A DNA stretch of 64,000 nucleotides, taken from positions 7,068,001 through 7,132,000 of the forward strand of contig NC_085124.1 in the NCBI RefSeq assembly GCF_030269925.1. The letters are read 5' to 3'. The stretch is from Bombyx mori. Lineage: Eukaryota; Arthropoda; Insecta; Lepidoptera; Bombycidae. The notes beneath the pieces are model-generated. The model did no database searches. It saw only the letters and a list, made by a program, of their open reading frames with translations, and was not told the DNA's origin. This document shows positions 53,824-64,000 of the stretch, in pieces. The translations under genes were made by a program, and so were the position numbers. Each line of letters opens with the position of its first letter. Position 1 is the stretch's first letter.

Positions 53824-55095
53824 TTTACAGTAATTTAATTAGTGTATGAAATTGTGTTATAAGATCTTTTTCCCCGTTGTTTCATTAAATTTGTTCGGGC
53901 ATTAAACTCAATAAACAATAAACTTATTCAATAAGTATTCTTCATTGTTCATTAAACAAAAACTCCCCTCAAAGTTCTATTGCAGATAAAGTCTCGTACC
54001 TATAAACACAAACCGCCTTTAATTCAATATGCATTCCGAATTCAGTTTCCACTCCAGTTGAGTTCTAACACAGCACTTCCTAACGTTAGCGATAATGTAT
54101 TGGAAACTGATTTTAGATAAACTTCTACAACGTATGTGTTTGAATATTTATAACGGTTCGGTAATTTACTAGTCTTTATTTCGAGTTAATAACTTAATTG
54201 GTTGAAGCTAAGCCATTAAATGTATATCGAAAATTTTTGCATGTTGATTTGCAATTTAAAAAAATCACAAATTTATTTCACTCATTTAAAAGGACTTTCA
54301 TTAAAGATTTTATTTGGATTGATTAAAAAAACGAGAGGTATTTCTTCTAAATATGGATTACCACTGGTTGGCTATAATACAGATGTCAATTTAAAAAGTA
54401 CAGCATCTGTTTAATTCTAAAAATAGAATTAGTGAAATTAATAATATACACTGGACATCAAAGACGTAACCGAGGATTGCAGTAAAAATTAGCGTTTTCA
54501 AGGTACGCAAAATAACATGGTCCATTAGATTTACGTTTTTAGATACAGCTTATAATGCCTGTAAATAAAGCTTAAAGCTAGCCTTTGAGAAAATTGGTTT
54601 GAGATATCAGGCAACATCAAGCGCACAGGTAATTAAAATATGTTGTGTTCGTGTTTACCGATACTAGGTTTATTTGGAACAAAAATTATGTTACCATACC
54701 ATCAAAGTTGGGGTTCCAAAGGCTAGTTTCTCATATTTTGACTTCATGCAGAGTGAATCGTCGTCGAATATATGTTTTGACAAATAAGGCTTATATTTTC
54801 CGAAAGAAATGAGTAATTAACAAATTGAAATTAAAAGCATGCACGTTTTTTATCGTAAATCAGTTGGACTCAAGAAACAGCATTCGAGCTTCGGATGGCA
54901 CAGGACTCAACCAGCCTAGGAGGGCTATGAGTTTCAGGCGGAGTGCATTTTTCCGTGATATTTTTTACTCTGTTAGACCCCGAATTATCGCTCGTCCACG
55001 ACTCATACCCCAGGATACCTCGTCTAGATAGCGCCTTCAATTCGTACCTTCAGATACTAGTCTCGAGGAGTCGATGAGTGCGGTAATGTATCACT
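53824..55095. other. unassigned AT-rich stretch
   Basis: No supported gene. Open frames at 54220-54414 and 54825-55031 lack motifs. The latter part (54840-55030) could be an old LINE coding remnant. Confidence 0.35.
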
Positions 55096-55099
55096 CACA

Positions 55100-55208
55100 T
55101 CAGGCAAGAGCTTAGCTTTACCATTACTGGCACTGGCATTCCATAAGTGACGGTGATTTACTCTTAGGCTAGGCGCACGGTCGTCTGCTGACAATGTTAA
55201 TAAAACGA
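55100..55208 (+). repeat. CR1-like LINE 3' tail, degraded (family D)
   Basis: CCATAAGTGACGGTGATTTA followed by GCGCACGGTCGTCTGCTGAC and AATGTTAATAAAA aligns with the tail of the copy at 30460-30540. Confidence 0.5.
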
Positions 55209-56676
55209 AACTTTTTACTCTTTCGCAAGTAGAGCAGCCTACACGTCGCCTTCTTGGGTTTTCTGTGTCGGTCAAACTGGGAAATAGAGGATACTCGAAA
55301 TACTGAGGGGGCCAGAACTCGAGCAACCTCGAGCAATCTTTCATTGTTTTAATTTTTGGGCGTTAATACTTAACAAATCCTAACATTAATAATTTACACA
55401 TGCAGTTTATTTTCGGCTCTACTATCCTGGGTATTTACGACGGTCGTATCTAAATTAATTTTTAAGTGTTTCCGTTCTGACCTCACTGAGACGGTTTCGT
55501 TATTTCGAACTCCGTTTTTAAAACTGAATAATTTAGCATATTTGCCGGGCGTGAGGCGTACTTTTTCTCGTATACCACAACCCATTAAAGGTGATTCACG
55601 TTTATGCATCATAATAAAAACGACATTAAATCGCATTTATTGGCTATCCTCCATGCACGAGTAGTGCTACTAAATTAAATGTGTAGTGTTTATTAAATTT
55701 TAGTTGGCTAGATGGAATGTATTTTAAAAAAATATCCAGAGCAGTAATGAATTTCATCTGCGCCAAATGATCCAGTCATTATAGGTCTTTATTGTTTGAA
55801 TGGTTATTGTATTTCGGCGCCATTAAAGTTAATTTCCATTTAAGCATTTTAGTTTCGTTTCATTGTCGTTAACATAATATACATTGTGAATACTTTTTTT
55901 GCTATCAATTAAACAAATTTGTAGGGATAGGAAACACCATTTTGCCTTTTTGAGACAGCTGTTGCTTAATACAATTGAAGCTACGACGTCATATCGATGT
56001 TGATGTTATGATGTCAATATCTGTCTATGTCGGTAACCACTTCACACTGGGCGGGCCGAGAATTCGTTCTACAATCTAGAGAAATCAAATATCAGCAAAT
56101 TATAAGTAAGTAATTATAAGGCTTTGAAAATTCAAAATATCTAGATCGAATTTTGTGTATGAATCGAGAAACAATGTAACATTTATTTTATACAACTTTA
56201 AAGATTTCAGGAGGAACCTTTTCGAGATTTACAATCACATTTAATGCAAAAAGATAATTAAATAATAGTGATTGAGTTTTTAAAACAAAAATACTTCTCT
56301 CTGTAAATAGTTCTAAAACAAACTGCCAGACCTCTGAATATTAGTTCTTTCTGTGTAGTAGCGTAAGGAAAAAAATTGACGGTAGTTAGTAGTATAGTAA
56401 AAGTATTCGAAACATCAGTAATAACATAATAATAATAATAATAATAATAGCCACCCGAAGCCAATGAGTGTTTGGTTTAAGGTTAGACAAAGAAAATAAA
56501 TTGTTTATTTATATTATTTGTGTCTTTTTAACTCACGTGTTCACTTAAAAATGCCTAAGCGATCTTGGAATATTTCATTATATTTTTATCAATATGTAAT
56601 TCGTATTTAGGTAAATATAATTTCTAAAAAACACAATTTATCAAAAAAAAAAAACCGGTCATCCTCTAGTTATTGA
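55209..56676. other. unassigned stretch
   Basis: No supported gene. ATA/TAA simple repeat at 56423-56449. Confidence 0.4.
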
Positions 56677-56860
56677 CGACCGCCAGTCCGGCGTCCCGAG
56701 GGGGAGGGTGATGGAAGAGATGTGCTCCGCACTAAACGCTTCACTTTCCCCCCCTTGCCTTTTCATGAGTTTTGTCTCATGCGAGGTTTGGACGTTGGTT
56801 GTTGAGAGACAGGAGGTTTTAGTCGGTTCCGACATGCCCGCCGGACATGCATGCCTGACG
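56677..56860 (+). repeat. LINE tail family G, second copy
   Basis: Matches the 41260-41539 block over GACCGCCAGTCCGGCGTCCC, GAGATGTGCTCCGCACTAA and TTTTCATGAGTTTTGTCTCA, then diverges. No duplication or poly(A) tail is evident. Confidence 0.6.
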
Positions 56861-56884
56861 GAAGATTGACAAGATAACTTATTA

Positions 56885-57115
56885 CTTTGTTTTTTAACGC
56901 CTGGAACTGCGAGTGAGCCCTGGCATTAAATTGTTACTGGAGCAAAAAGGCATCAACAAATATAATGCCGCCAGCCACCTTGAGATATGAGTTCTAAGTC
57001 TCACTTGTACAAGGGCTGCTCCGCCCCCCAGACCGGAACGCATTATTGCTTCGTGGCAGCAATGGGCCGGGTGGCAGTACCCGTGTGGGTTGATAAGGCG
57101 CTTTACCACCGTTAG
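56885..57115 (-). repeat. SINE family B, diverged copy
   Basis: GTGAGCCCTGGCATTAAATT, CACCTTGAGATATGAGTTCT and CGCATTATTGCTTCGTGGCA follow the family order. Ends near GGGTTGATAAGGCGCTTTAC. Confidence 0.65.
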
Positions 57116-58480
57116 GTACTTTCATTTCTCTCAAGCAGTTAAATTGAAACCTGAAAGCAGTCATATTATTATTAATTTTTTATCCAGTTTTCAAGTTTAA
57201 GATTTTGTTTAACGAACGTTGAAGTTGAATAATTTGTTTGTTGTTAAAAAACTCGTGTATTTGTGTAAGTAGAAAAGTTCCTGGCAGTTTCAAGTAGTAA
57301 TATTTCCAAACGACGAGAGCCTTACGTTTCTACGAATGCCTCTACGCTTATTGAGTTTGGAATTTTCGATTAGCCTGTGATTGATTGAAGCGACTTCTCC
57401 ACGAGCGACTTGCAGTTTATGATCAGTTCTACTTAGACGAACCGTTTCTTACACAGTAGTACGTTTGGAAAAAGTAGATTTATGTATTCGTGATTTAGAT
57501 TATTTTACATGTTCGTCGACTTTTTTTTTTTTGAGGTGGAATTAATTTGTATTTTATGAATATTTCTACAACGATTACTTCGTATACTTGTTATGTAAAA
57601 AGAATTCGTGAGTAATATTTCAAATCAAGAATTATCTTCTGTTTCAAAGCAAATGTTTTCGCACAATCTATTCTACGAACTATGTCCACCCTTAACAATT
57701 GAGTATCAATTTCAACGATTCTAAAGGAATTCACGTTGACATTTTAGGATAGTCTTTCATATAGAAATTCTATTTTAGTTCTACGTGTATTTCATCTTAC
57801 CACGCGTTCTTATTGGAATTTAATTTAAATGTATAACTTTAAATATGTAGTTTCAAACGCACAGAGAGTCCATCAGTAAATTAGTTTAAACAAATTGACA
57901 AATCATAGATATTATCAACAAAATAATGTAGCATAATAATAGAAATACCAACAGCACTCAAAAAATTTTAAGATTATTTTTCGTTTACATATGGAACTCG
58001 TGTTCGTGGTTGCATACTCAGTTTTCGCATATACTGCAGTGTAACCACATAAGCCTTAATGCAATTTGCGGTAATATAACGTTCGGGACCGTGTACGACG
58101 TTCTCCGGTACCTCGAATGCTACACGTCCGTAAACCCAGTACCTACTAAAATATATGTTCCTGGATTACAGTCACGCTTGGCTAATCATGTCGGCAGATT
58201 GAATATTATGATCTTGTTACGATAGTACGCCGAGGGTCGTGGGATTGCGATATGTATGGAAAGTATAATATCGCGTGTCACATATTATTTTACGCGTATT
58301 AGTATTGTGAGACTGCAAGGGTAGATACTGCCATCATCTTAGCTGTGAGCTTGCTCATCTTTGCCCCTAAAACAAAAATAGTTGCCTCCAAAAAAGCCCA
58401 CAAAATAAAGTGTACGTAACGGTTGTATTTTTACTATTTTAGTTTTGTAGGATGGAAAAAATGATACGATGTCAATAAAT
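57116..58480. other. unassigned stretch
   Basis: No supported gene. The 71-codon frame at 58010-58225 has no motif. Confidence 0.4.
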
Positions 58481-58481
58481 C

Positions 58482-58704
58482 TGTGATATTTAATCCTCAG
58501 ACACAGCCCACTGAGTTTCTCGCCGGATCTTCTCAGTGGGTCGCGTTTCCGATCCGATGGTAGATTCTGCGAAGCACGGCTCTTGCTAAGGTTCGTGTTA
58601 GCAACGTCGTCAGGTTTGAGCCCCGTGAGCTCACCTACTAGTTAAGGTTACGCTGAGATAGACTCTCAAAGCTCTCAGCTAAGGTAGGAAAAAATGTGAT
58701 ATTT
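58482..58704 (+). repeat. Bm1-like SINE with 10-bp target-site duplication
   Basis: TGTGATATTT occurs at 58482-58491 and 58695-58704. The 203-bp insert reads CACAGCCCACTGAGTTTCTC through GGTAGATTCTGCGAAGCACG and GAGCTCACCTACTAGTTAAG to GCTAAGGTAGGAAAAAA. Best-bounded member of the family in the window, 5'-truncated relative to 5958-6236. Confidence 0.85.
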
Positions 58705-59329
58705 TTATTGCAACACATAAAACGAAAAGAATAGTATATAAATCTGACATCTGAAAAATAAACCGTGCAATGTATTCGCCTACTGCTATGTTTAATGAGC
58801 TGCTACAACAAAACTGTAAAGCATGCATGCACTTAAGAAATTAAACTATACATCAGTTTAATAATTCCCCTCGTTGAAAACAAAGCACTATTTCATTTTG
58901 TAAGCCGTAACTTGAATTTTTTATGACTCCAACCGTCTGGCGTTGCGGAACTTTTTGAAGATTTTAATTTTTTTTTGTGATTCATCTTTTTCCTCAGCGA
59001 CTCGTGGATACATTCGTATGTGGATTGTTTAACCTGCGCATATTAAATAATAAAAATATGCTCTTAACCAGCAGCTAACTTGGCAAATAGGTGCATCTTT
59101 CATCTTAGCATATTAAGATAAATATATTATGTTGTAAAATACAGCGTATTGGTGTAAAAGAGATTTTTATTACAGGATTTCCGGTTTAATCAACAAAAAC
59201 AATTGATTTCAGATATTTTTTACGTTCTGTTACTGTTGAGAAACAGATGAATTTACTGCTCTCATTTGTTAAATAGTTATGGAATATATAGCAATTCGTA
59301 TGTTACCAATCCATTACTATTTACTGTTC
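58705..59329. other. unassigned AT-rich stretch
   Basis: Nothing supported. Confidence 0.4.
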
Positions 59330-59455
59330 TGTTTATTTATTTATTTTTATTGCCCGTGTAGGCAGACGAGCATGCGGTCCATCCGATGGTGAGTGTTTTT
59401 ACCGTCACTCATAGACGACAGCAATGCCAAATCGCTGCCTACCGCTTATTATGAT
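59330..59455 (-). repeat. CR1-like LINE 3' tail (family D)
   Basis: TTTATTTTTATTGCCCGTGT followed by AGGCAGACGAGCATGCGGTC and CACTCATAGACGACAGCAATG is the inverse of the family D 3' end. Confidence 0.6.
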
Positions 59456-61560
59456 AGTTCATGAATTACAAACAAATATAATAAAATAAAATCAGCTAAC
59501 ACAAGTCACAAATTAATCAACGAGTCGTCTGTTTTACTTTGATTCAGTATATACCACATTTTTATTTATGTGCTGGGCATTTTTCCACAATAGCACGCGA
59601 GGTCAGCTTAAGAGGGAAGAAACGACTTTGGGCTAATCCGCTGACTTTTATTTATTCAGTGAATTAATCTCGGGCCGGGGTGGGGACACGGATCCCTTAT
59701 TTCCTGTCGCCTTACTGATATACCAGAGCTTTTGACTGGACAACGAAAAAACTTTACGTTACGAAGACTTTTTGTGGTTTTTTAATAAATATCTTTGGTC
59801 GGTTTGTTTTTTGCTTTACACTATACGAGTATATCTTGTTTATTATTGTGGATTTTTATATCATTGCAATATGAACTGACAAATGAACTCAAAATGTTTC
59901 GAAAATTATCTAATTACGAATTTTGCTCATATTCGCAATTTAGTAGATAATTATTTAAATATTTTTTTTACATCAGCTTCAACTTTCAATATTAAAAGAT
60001 TAAAAAACAGCGAGATAGCTTCTTTAGCACTTTTTTGATTTGAAAATCAATGAAATGTAAATTACATTTGAAAAAGAAGAACAGTTGCATATAGATATAT
60101 CTATGTATGTATGTATAAAGAATTTAGCAAGCGAGATAATACATCTGAAGGGTTTATTTTCACCACGTGTTTGTAATAAATTTACTATACGTTATAATTT
60201 ATACTAATCATCAAAAACATTCAAATCCATGAATTTAAATAAATACTAGTATGTCATCACAATTATTTTGTAAACGCCCTCATAATAATAATAATATGTC
60301 ATTGAATCCACAACAAAAACCACTCAAGAAAAAAAACTAGGTTATCCGAAAATAAAAAATTCTAAGAAACAGAGCGTTACATCTATAAAATAGTGACTGC
60401 TGATATGTTTATTATCATTACATTGAAGACAAACGGGAAATCGAACATTCCTGAAACAACTTTTATGGGCACCCCTTTATTCTTCTATCGCTTTGAACGT
60501 GTGTGGTCCTGTTTATTTAGAGCGTGTGGTTAACATAGCCACGTTGTACCCGCGTATAGTACTGCAACCAAAGAATCACCGTTATACATATTATAATTTC
60601 CTTTAAAATATTTGCTCGTGGTTAAATGCACGAATATCAAAGTTTATTTAATAGTTGGTCTGTCAAAACAAATATTTGGATACTGGCTTGCTGTCTAAAA
60701 TGTATTCACTAACTCGGTCAAGCTAATTAAATTACTGACCTCATGCTGAAAACCTGTTTCAGTATATTTAATGCAAAATTTTAATGTGAGATTATATTTG
60801 ATATAAATATTGAAACATTGAATTTTGTGATTAAAATTAATTAAGTATTTTAAGCCGGGAAAAAGTTTATCTATGACAAGCCTAATTATTATTTTATTAG
60901 AATGCTGGCGTATTATCCTCCGGATAATTATAATCCGGGCGTATTATTAGAAGCCTGGAATTAGAATTGTATTAAAAGACAGTGATTAGAAAGTATATTA
61001 TATTTTGTATTAAATATAGGTGAACCTAAATGAAGAAATCTACCACAAAATCCATTGATAACAGCATTTCTTAGTTTTATAATTTATAATTTTGAAAAAA
61101 AAAAAAGCCAGATGTATTGGGTCACTGAAAATATTAACGCAACTATTGTAGCTGCGAATCAATGCATGGTTCGTGTAACCTTATCTTGTCAAAATAATAT
61201 CCATATTATTTTTAACTGACATTAATCTCGATTTTAATATTAATTGTCAGCTTCAGGATATTATGAACGTTGCCCTTAAAATAGATTCCTACAACGATTG
61301 GTTTACTGGGCGGGCATTCAGTGACTTTTCAGACATTACAAGTCAGCTTTCCACGGTCGTTGTCATAGCGAAGAGCGGCCGGATTCTACCAGAGTTTAAT
61401 ATATTGAATATTTCAGCTTACTTGTTTGCTGTGACCCAATATTAACACCATTGATCGTTTGTCGGCGTCCATGTTTTAAACGATAACAAAATATTGGTAA
61501 ATGTTCCCCCATATTAAGTTCTTTCTATTGTACAAAATTCGTCATTAGAAATTCAATAGG
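59456..61560. other. unassigned AT-rich stretch
   Basis: About 2.1 kb with no supported gene or repeat. The 60-codon frame at 61263-61445 lacks motifs. Confidence 0.4.
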
Positions 61561-64000
61561 TTTTTTTTTTTTTTTTTTTTTATGTTTGAAGGATTACTGG
61601 TGGCCCGGAGGCCTTTCCAGTTTCACCAGGACAGGTGGGCGAGCAAAGGCTCAGCCAGGAGGGGTGGGATTTGCTAACAGCTACCCGAGCGCCTCCGAAG
61701 GAGACCTAACAGCTCAAGAGCAGCTGCTTCGCGAATGAATCTACTACCGGATCGGAATCGCGACCCGCTGAGAAGATCCGGCGAGAAACTCAGCGAGCTG
61801 ATTCATGGGTTAGGTTGCACGGCGAACTCTTTGTCGAGTTCGACGAGTACGGTTACCGAGGTCCCTAAGCCTGCTCCTAGAGCTGAAGGCGTCTAGTGCG
61901 AAGGTTATTGGATCTGATGGATCCGTAAGGACGTGTCTAGGGCGTCGACGGTGACTGGCTCCTGCATGATCAGGATTCGGGGAGTAGTCAGCGGCGGCTA
62001 CGATAAGGCGATTATTATGACGCATAGCCTTATCGAAGTACCGTTCCGACGCTGACTTCATGTATTTCTGTATAGATTCGAGGCCCAGGTCGTCGTGTAG
62101 GTCAACGTTCCTCACGAACCACGGAGCTCCGACGGCTAACCTGCAAAAGCGGGATTGTAGAGATTGAAGGGTGTCTATGTGCGTGCGGGCCGCGTGAGCG
62201 AACACCACACTCGCGTAAGTCATGACGGGCCTTATGCAAGTTTTGTAAAGTGTCACCTTGTTCCGAAGGGACATTTTACTCCGCTTACAAATCATGGGGT
62301 AGAGTCTACCGAGAATAAACGCGGCACGGTCACGGACTGATTTTATATGCGGGCGGAATGTCATCGATGCATCCAGGGTAACGCCCAGGTACTTGACCTT
62401 CCTGGCCCAGGGTATGGATTGACTAAAGAGAGTAATCGGGGGTGTGAGATTCCTCCTCCTAATACGGGAGGAAATCCGTGTGGAGCTTCCCCTCTGAAAG
62501 AGCACCGCAGTACTTTTCGCTGGGTTGATGTCTATGCGCCATTTTCGGAACCACTGTCCTAGGGCTAGGGCTGCGCTCTGAAGCTTCTTCGCGATTAGGG
62601 ACTTGTTTCTACTGGAATAGTAAACAGTCGTGTCGTCGGCGAATAAAGCTAAATGGGTCGGCGGCGACCGGGGAATATCGTTAACGAATAAGCTAAATAG
62701 GAGGGGTGAGAGGACAGAGCCTTGCGGGACTCCAGCTGTGAGAGGTCGTGGGGAGGAGCGGGTTCCCTCGACTCGATATCGAAAAGAGCGGTTCGACAAG
62801 AAGTCCCGTATGATGAGCACGAGACTATCCGGCACACCCATGTTGAATAGTTTGAAAATCAAACCGTTGTGCCAGACTTTGTCGAACGCTTTTGCGACGT
62901 CGAAGAAGAGAGCTCCCGTGTATAACGGTTTTGGTCGATTAAGCCCCACAAGAATGTGCTCCGTGAGGCGGTGCACCTGTTGAACGCATGAGTGATTTGT
63001 ACGGAATCCGAATTGTTCATCGATGAGAATGCCCTTGGATGAGACGAAGTCTCTGAGGCGTTTGTAGAGCAGACGCTCATACAGTTTGCCTAGAGACATG
63101 AGGAGGCTAATCGGGCGGTAGCTCGTCGGATGATTTTTTGGTTTACCGGGTTTATGTATGCCGATAACGTCCGCTTCTTTCCACACCGCGGGAAAGATAC
63201 AGTTCGCCATAGCGGCATTGAAAATAGATGCCAACATCACGATGAGTTGGACGGGTAAAAGTTTAATAACGCGGTTGGATATACCGTCGGAACCGGGAGC
63301 CTTGCGAGGACGTAGGTCTTTGATCAAGTCTTTAACTTCCATCGGGGTGACGGGTGGTAACACATCAGAGGGTGGCAAGGAGGCTTTGCGTTCTACCTCA
63401 CTGTCTACTAATTCTACATGCAGAGGGTCCACGGATTGAGTGCTGGGCGTGCACTGGGTTTGCAATGTATCGGCCAGCAGCTCTGCTTTTTCGTCATCAT
63501 CGAACGCCGTGAGTCGGCCTGAGGGGCCTACGAGGGGGGGCATAGTTACTACCGTATCCGATTTGAGAGTACGAGCTAAGCGGTAGTAAGACCTTTGGGA
63601 GGGCGCGAGTCCTTCTAAGAAATCAGACCATCTGGCATCTCGGACTTCGGCGATGCGAGACTTTACGTCGCGTTGTAGGGCACGCATTCGAATACGATTT
63701 TCCGCGGTAGGATACCTGTCGTAGGCGCGTATCGAGGCGTTCTTAGCTCTAAGGAGTTCCCTAATATCGTCGGACAATTTGAAGCGGTGAAGGAAGTCCT
63801 CCGCTACAACTTGTTTCGATGACCTATCTAATGTCGAGGTGATGTGTGACGTTAAGATGTCTATGGCTTCAGCGGTATCCTGAGGAGACGGGGTAGAGTC
63901 CGGGCTAAACGGTAGCGATGGTGGATCAGATTCAGCCAGGCTGATGCCCAGCGTGTGCCAATCCACCACAGTCCTCGTGACGGGAACGGAGTCGGGAGCG
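61561..64000 (-). mobile_element. second Jockey-clade LINE copy, cut by the window end
   Basis: T run at 61561-61580 is the poly(A) tail. The 3' untranslated region and ORF2 follow on the minus strand with only scattered differences from the copy at 47952-53137, including a small deletion near the ORF2 C-terminus. The 5' part lies beyond the window, so neither full length nor target-site duplication can be judged. Confidence 0.93.
61810..64000 (-). CDS. LINE ORF2 (partial): reverse transcriptase, open to the window edge
   Basis: About 730 codons are visible, corresponding to residues from about 230 to the end of the intact ORF2. Present are the reverse transcriptase motifs DVAKAFD, GVPQGSVLSP and FADD. 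The endonuclease would lie outside the window. No stop or frameshift is seen. The C-terminus is slightly shorter than in the other copy (around DAFSSRSRLRD). Confidence 0.9.
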   Translation of the reverse strand, partial: APDSVPVTRTVVDWHTLGISLAESDPPSLPFSPDSTPSPQDTAEAIDILTSHITSTLDRSSKQVVAEDFLHRFKLSDDIRELLRAKNASIRAYDRYPTAENRIRMRALQRDVKSRIAEVRDARWSDFLEGLAPSQRSYYRLARTLKSDTVVTMPPLVGPSGRLTAFDDDEKAELLADTLQTQCTPSTQSVDPLHVELVDSEVERKASLPPSDVLPPVTPMEVKDLIKDLRPRKAPGSDGISNRVIKLLPVQLIVMLASIFNAAMANCIFPAVWKEADVIGIHKPGKPKNHPTSYRPISLLMSLGKLYERLLYKRLRDFVSSKGILIDEQFGFRTNHSCVQQVHRLTEHILVGLNRPKPLYTGALFFDVAKAFDKVWHNGLIFKLFNMGVPDSLVLIIRDFLSNRSFRYRVEGTRSSPRPLTAGVPQGSVLSPLLFSLFVNDIPRSPPTHLALFADDTTVYYSSRNKSLIAKKLQSAALALGQWFRKWRIDINPAKSTAVLFQRGSSTRISSRIRRRNLTPPITLFSQSIPWARKVKYLGVTLDASMTFRPHIKSVRDRAAFILGRLYPMICKRSKMSLRNKVTLYKTCIRPVMTYASVVFAHAARTHIDTLQSLQSRFCRLAVGAPWFVRNVDLHDDLGLESIQKYMKSASERYFDKAMRHNNRLIVAAADYSPNPDHAGASHRRRPRHVLTDPSDPITFALDAFSSRSRLRDLGNRTRRTRQRVRRAT

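Noticed and set aside
54825..55344. A host gene on either strand
   Set aside because: Open frames are short and overlap a recognisable LINE tail at 55100-55208. Old LINE coding sequence is more likely.

Overview
The window looks like gene-poor, transposon-rich chromosomal DNA from a lepidopteran insect, most probably a silkworm (Bombyx) or close relative. The evidence is an AT-rich background, dispersed repeats resembling the Bm1 SINE group, Lepidoptera-type LINE tails, a DD37D mariner, a BEL/Pao LTR retrotransposon and a Jockey-clade LINE. I found no convincing host protein-coding gene, tRNA gene or rRNA gene. Nearly every long open reading frame belongs to a mobile element. The species call and the family names Bm1 and BMC1 come from recognition, not from a search.

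Region 1-22.9 kb holds scattered, mostly old fragments. These are a 5' mariner fragment interrupted by a SINE (1-504), small Helitron-like elements (730-947, 1931-2335, 13992-14277, 15555-15837), tRNA-derived SINE pieces, a 5'-truncated GC-rich retroelement tail with a target-site duplication (3951-4600), Bm1-like SINEs, two related short elements with shared ends but different middles (9189-9587, 16268-16635), and the 3' coding end of an RTE-like LINE (17777-18330).

Region 22.6-29.9 kb is a nested stack. A Helitron-like element (22662-22957) is followed by a mariner (22962-29862) with an intact 346-residue DD37D transposase. A BEL/Pao element (24157-29752) has inserted into the mariner's 3' end. 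Its 204-bp LTRs look identical and it is flanked by the 5-bp duplication ATAAG. Its gag reads through, but its pol has lost almost all of reverse transcriptase/RNase H and the integrase catalytic core while staying open for 811 codons. A block of about 700 bp splits gag from pol at the zinc knuckle.

Region 30-47.9 kb is mostly unassigned AT-rich DNA with LINE tails (CR1-like, RTE-like), SINEs and one short LINE tail with a perfect 15-bp duplication (41260-41539).

Region 47.9-53.15 kb is a full-length Jockey-clade LINE on the minus strand. It has a 12-bp target-site duplication, poly(A), intact ORF1 (three CCHC knuckles) and intact ORF2 (endonuclease plus reverse transcriptase). ORF2 lies in the same frame as ORF1, one stop and one codon downstream. 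A second, nearly identical copy begins at 61.56 kb and runs off the window end. Region 53.2-61.5 kb is again mostly unassigned, with SINE and LINE remnants.

Functionally the window is a record of retrotransposon and DNA-transposon activity. The Jockey LINEs are plausible sources of reverse transcriptase for the Bm1-like SINEs, whose bodies share a stretch with the LINE 3' region. The BEL element, if it moved recently, must have used enzymes supplied from elsewhere.
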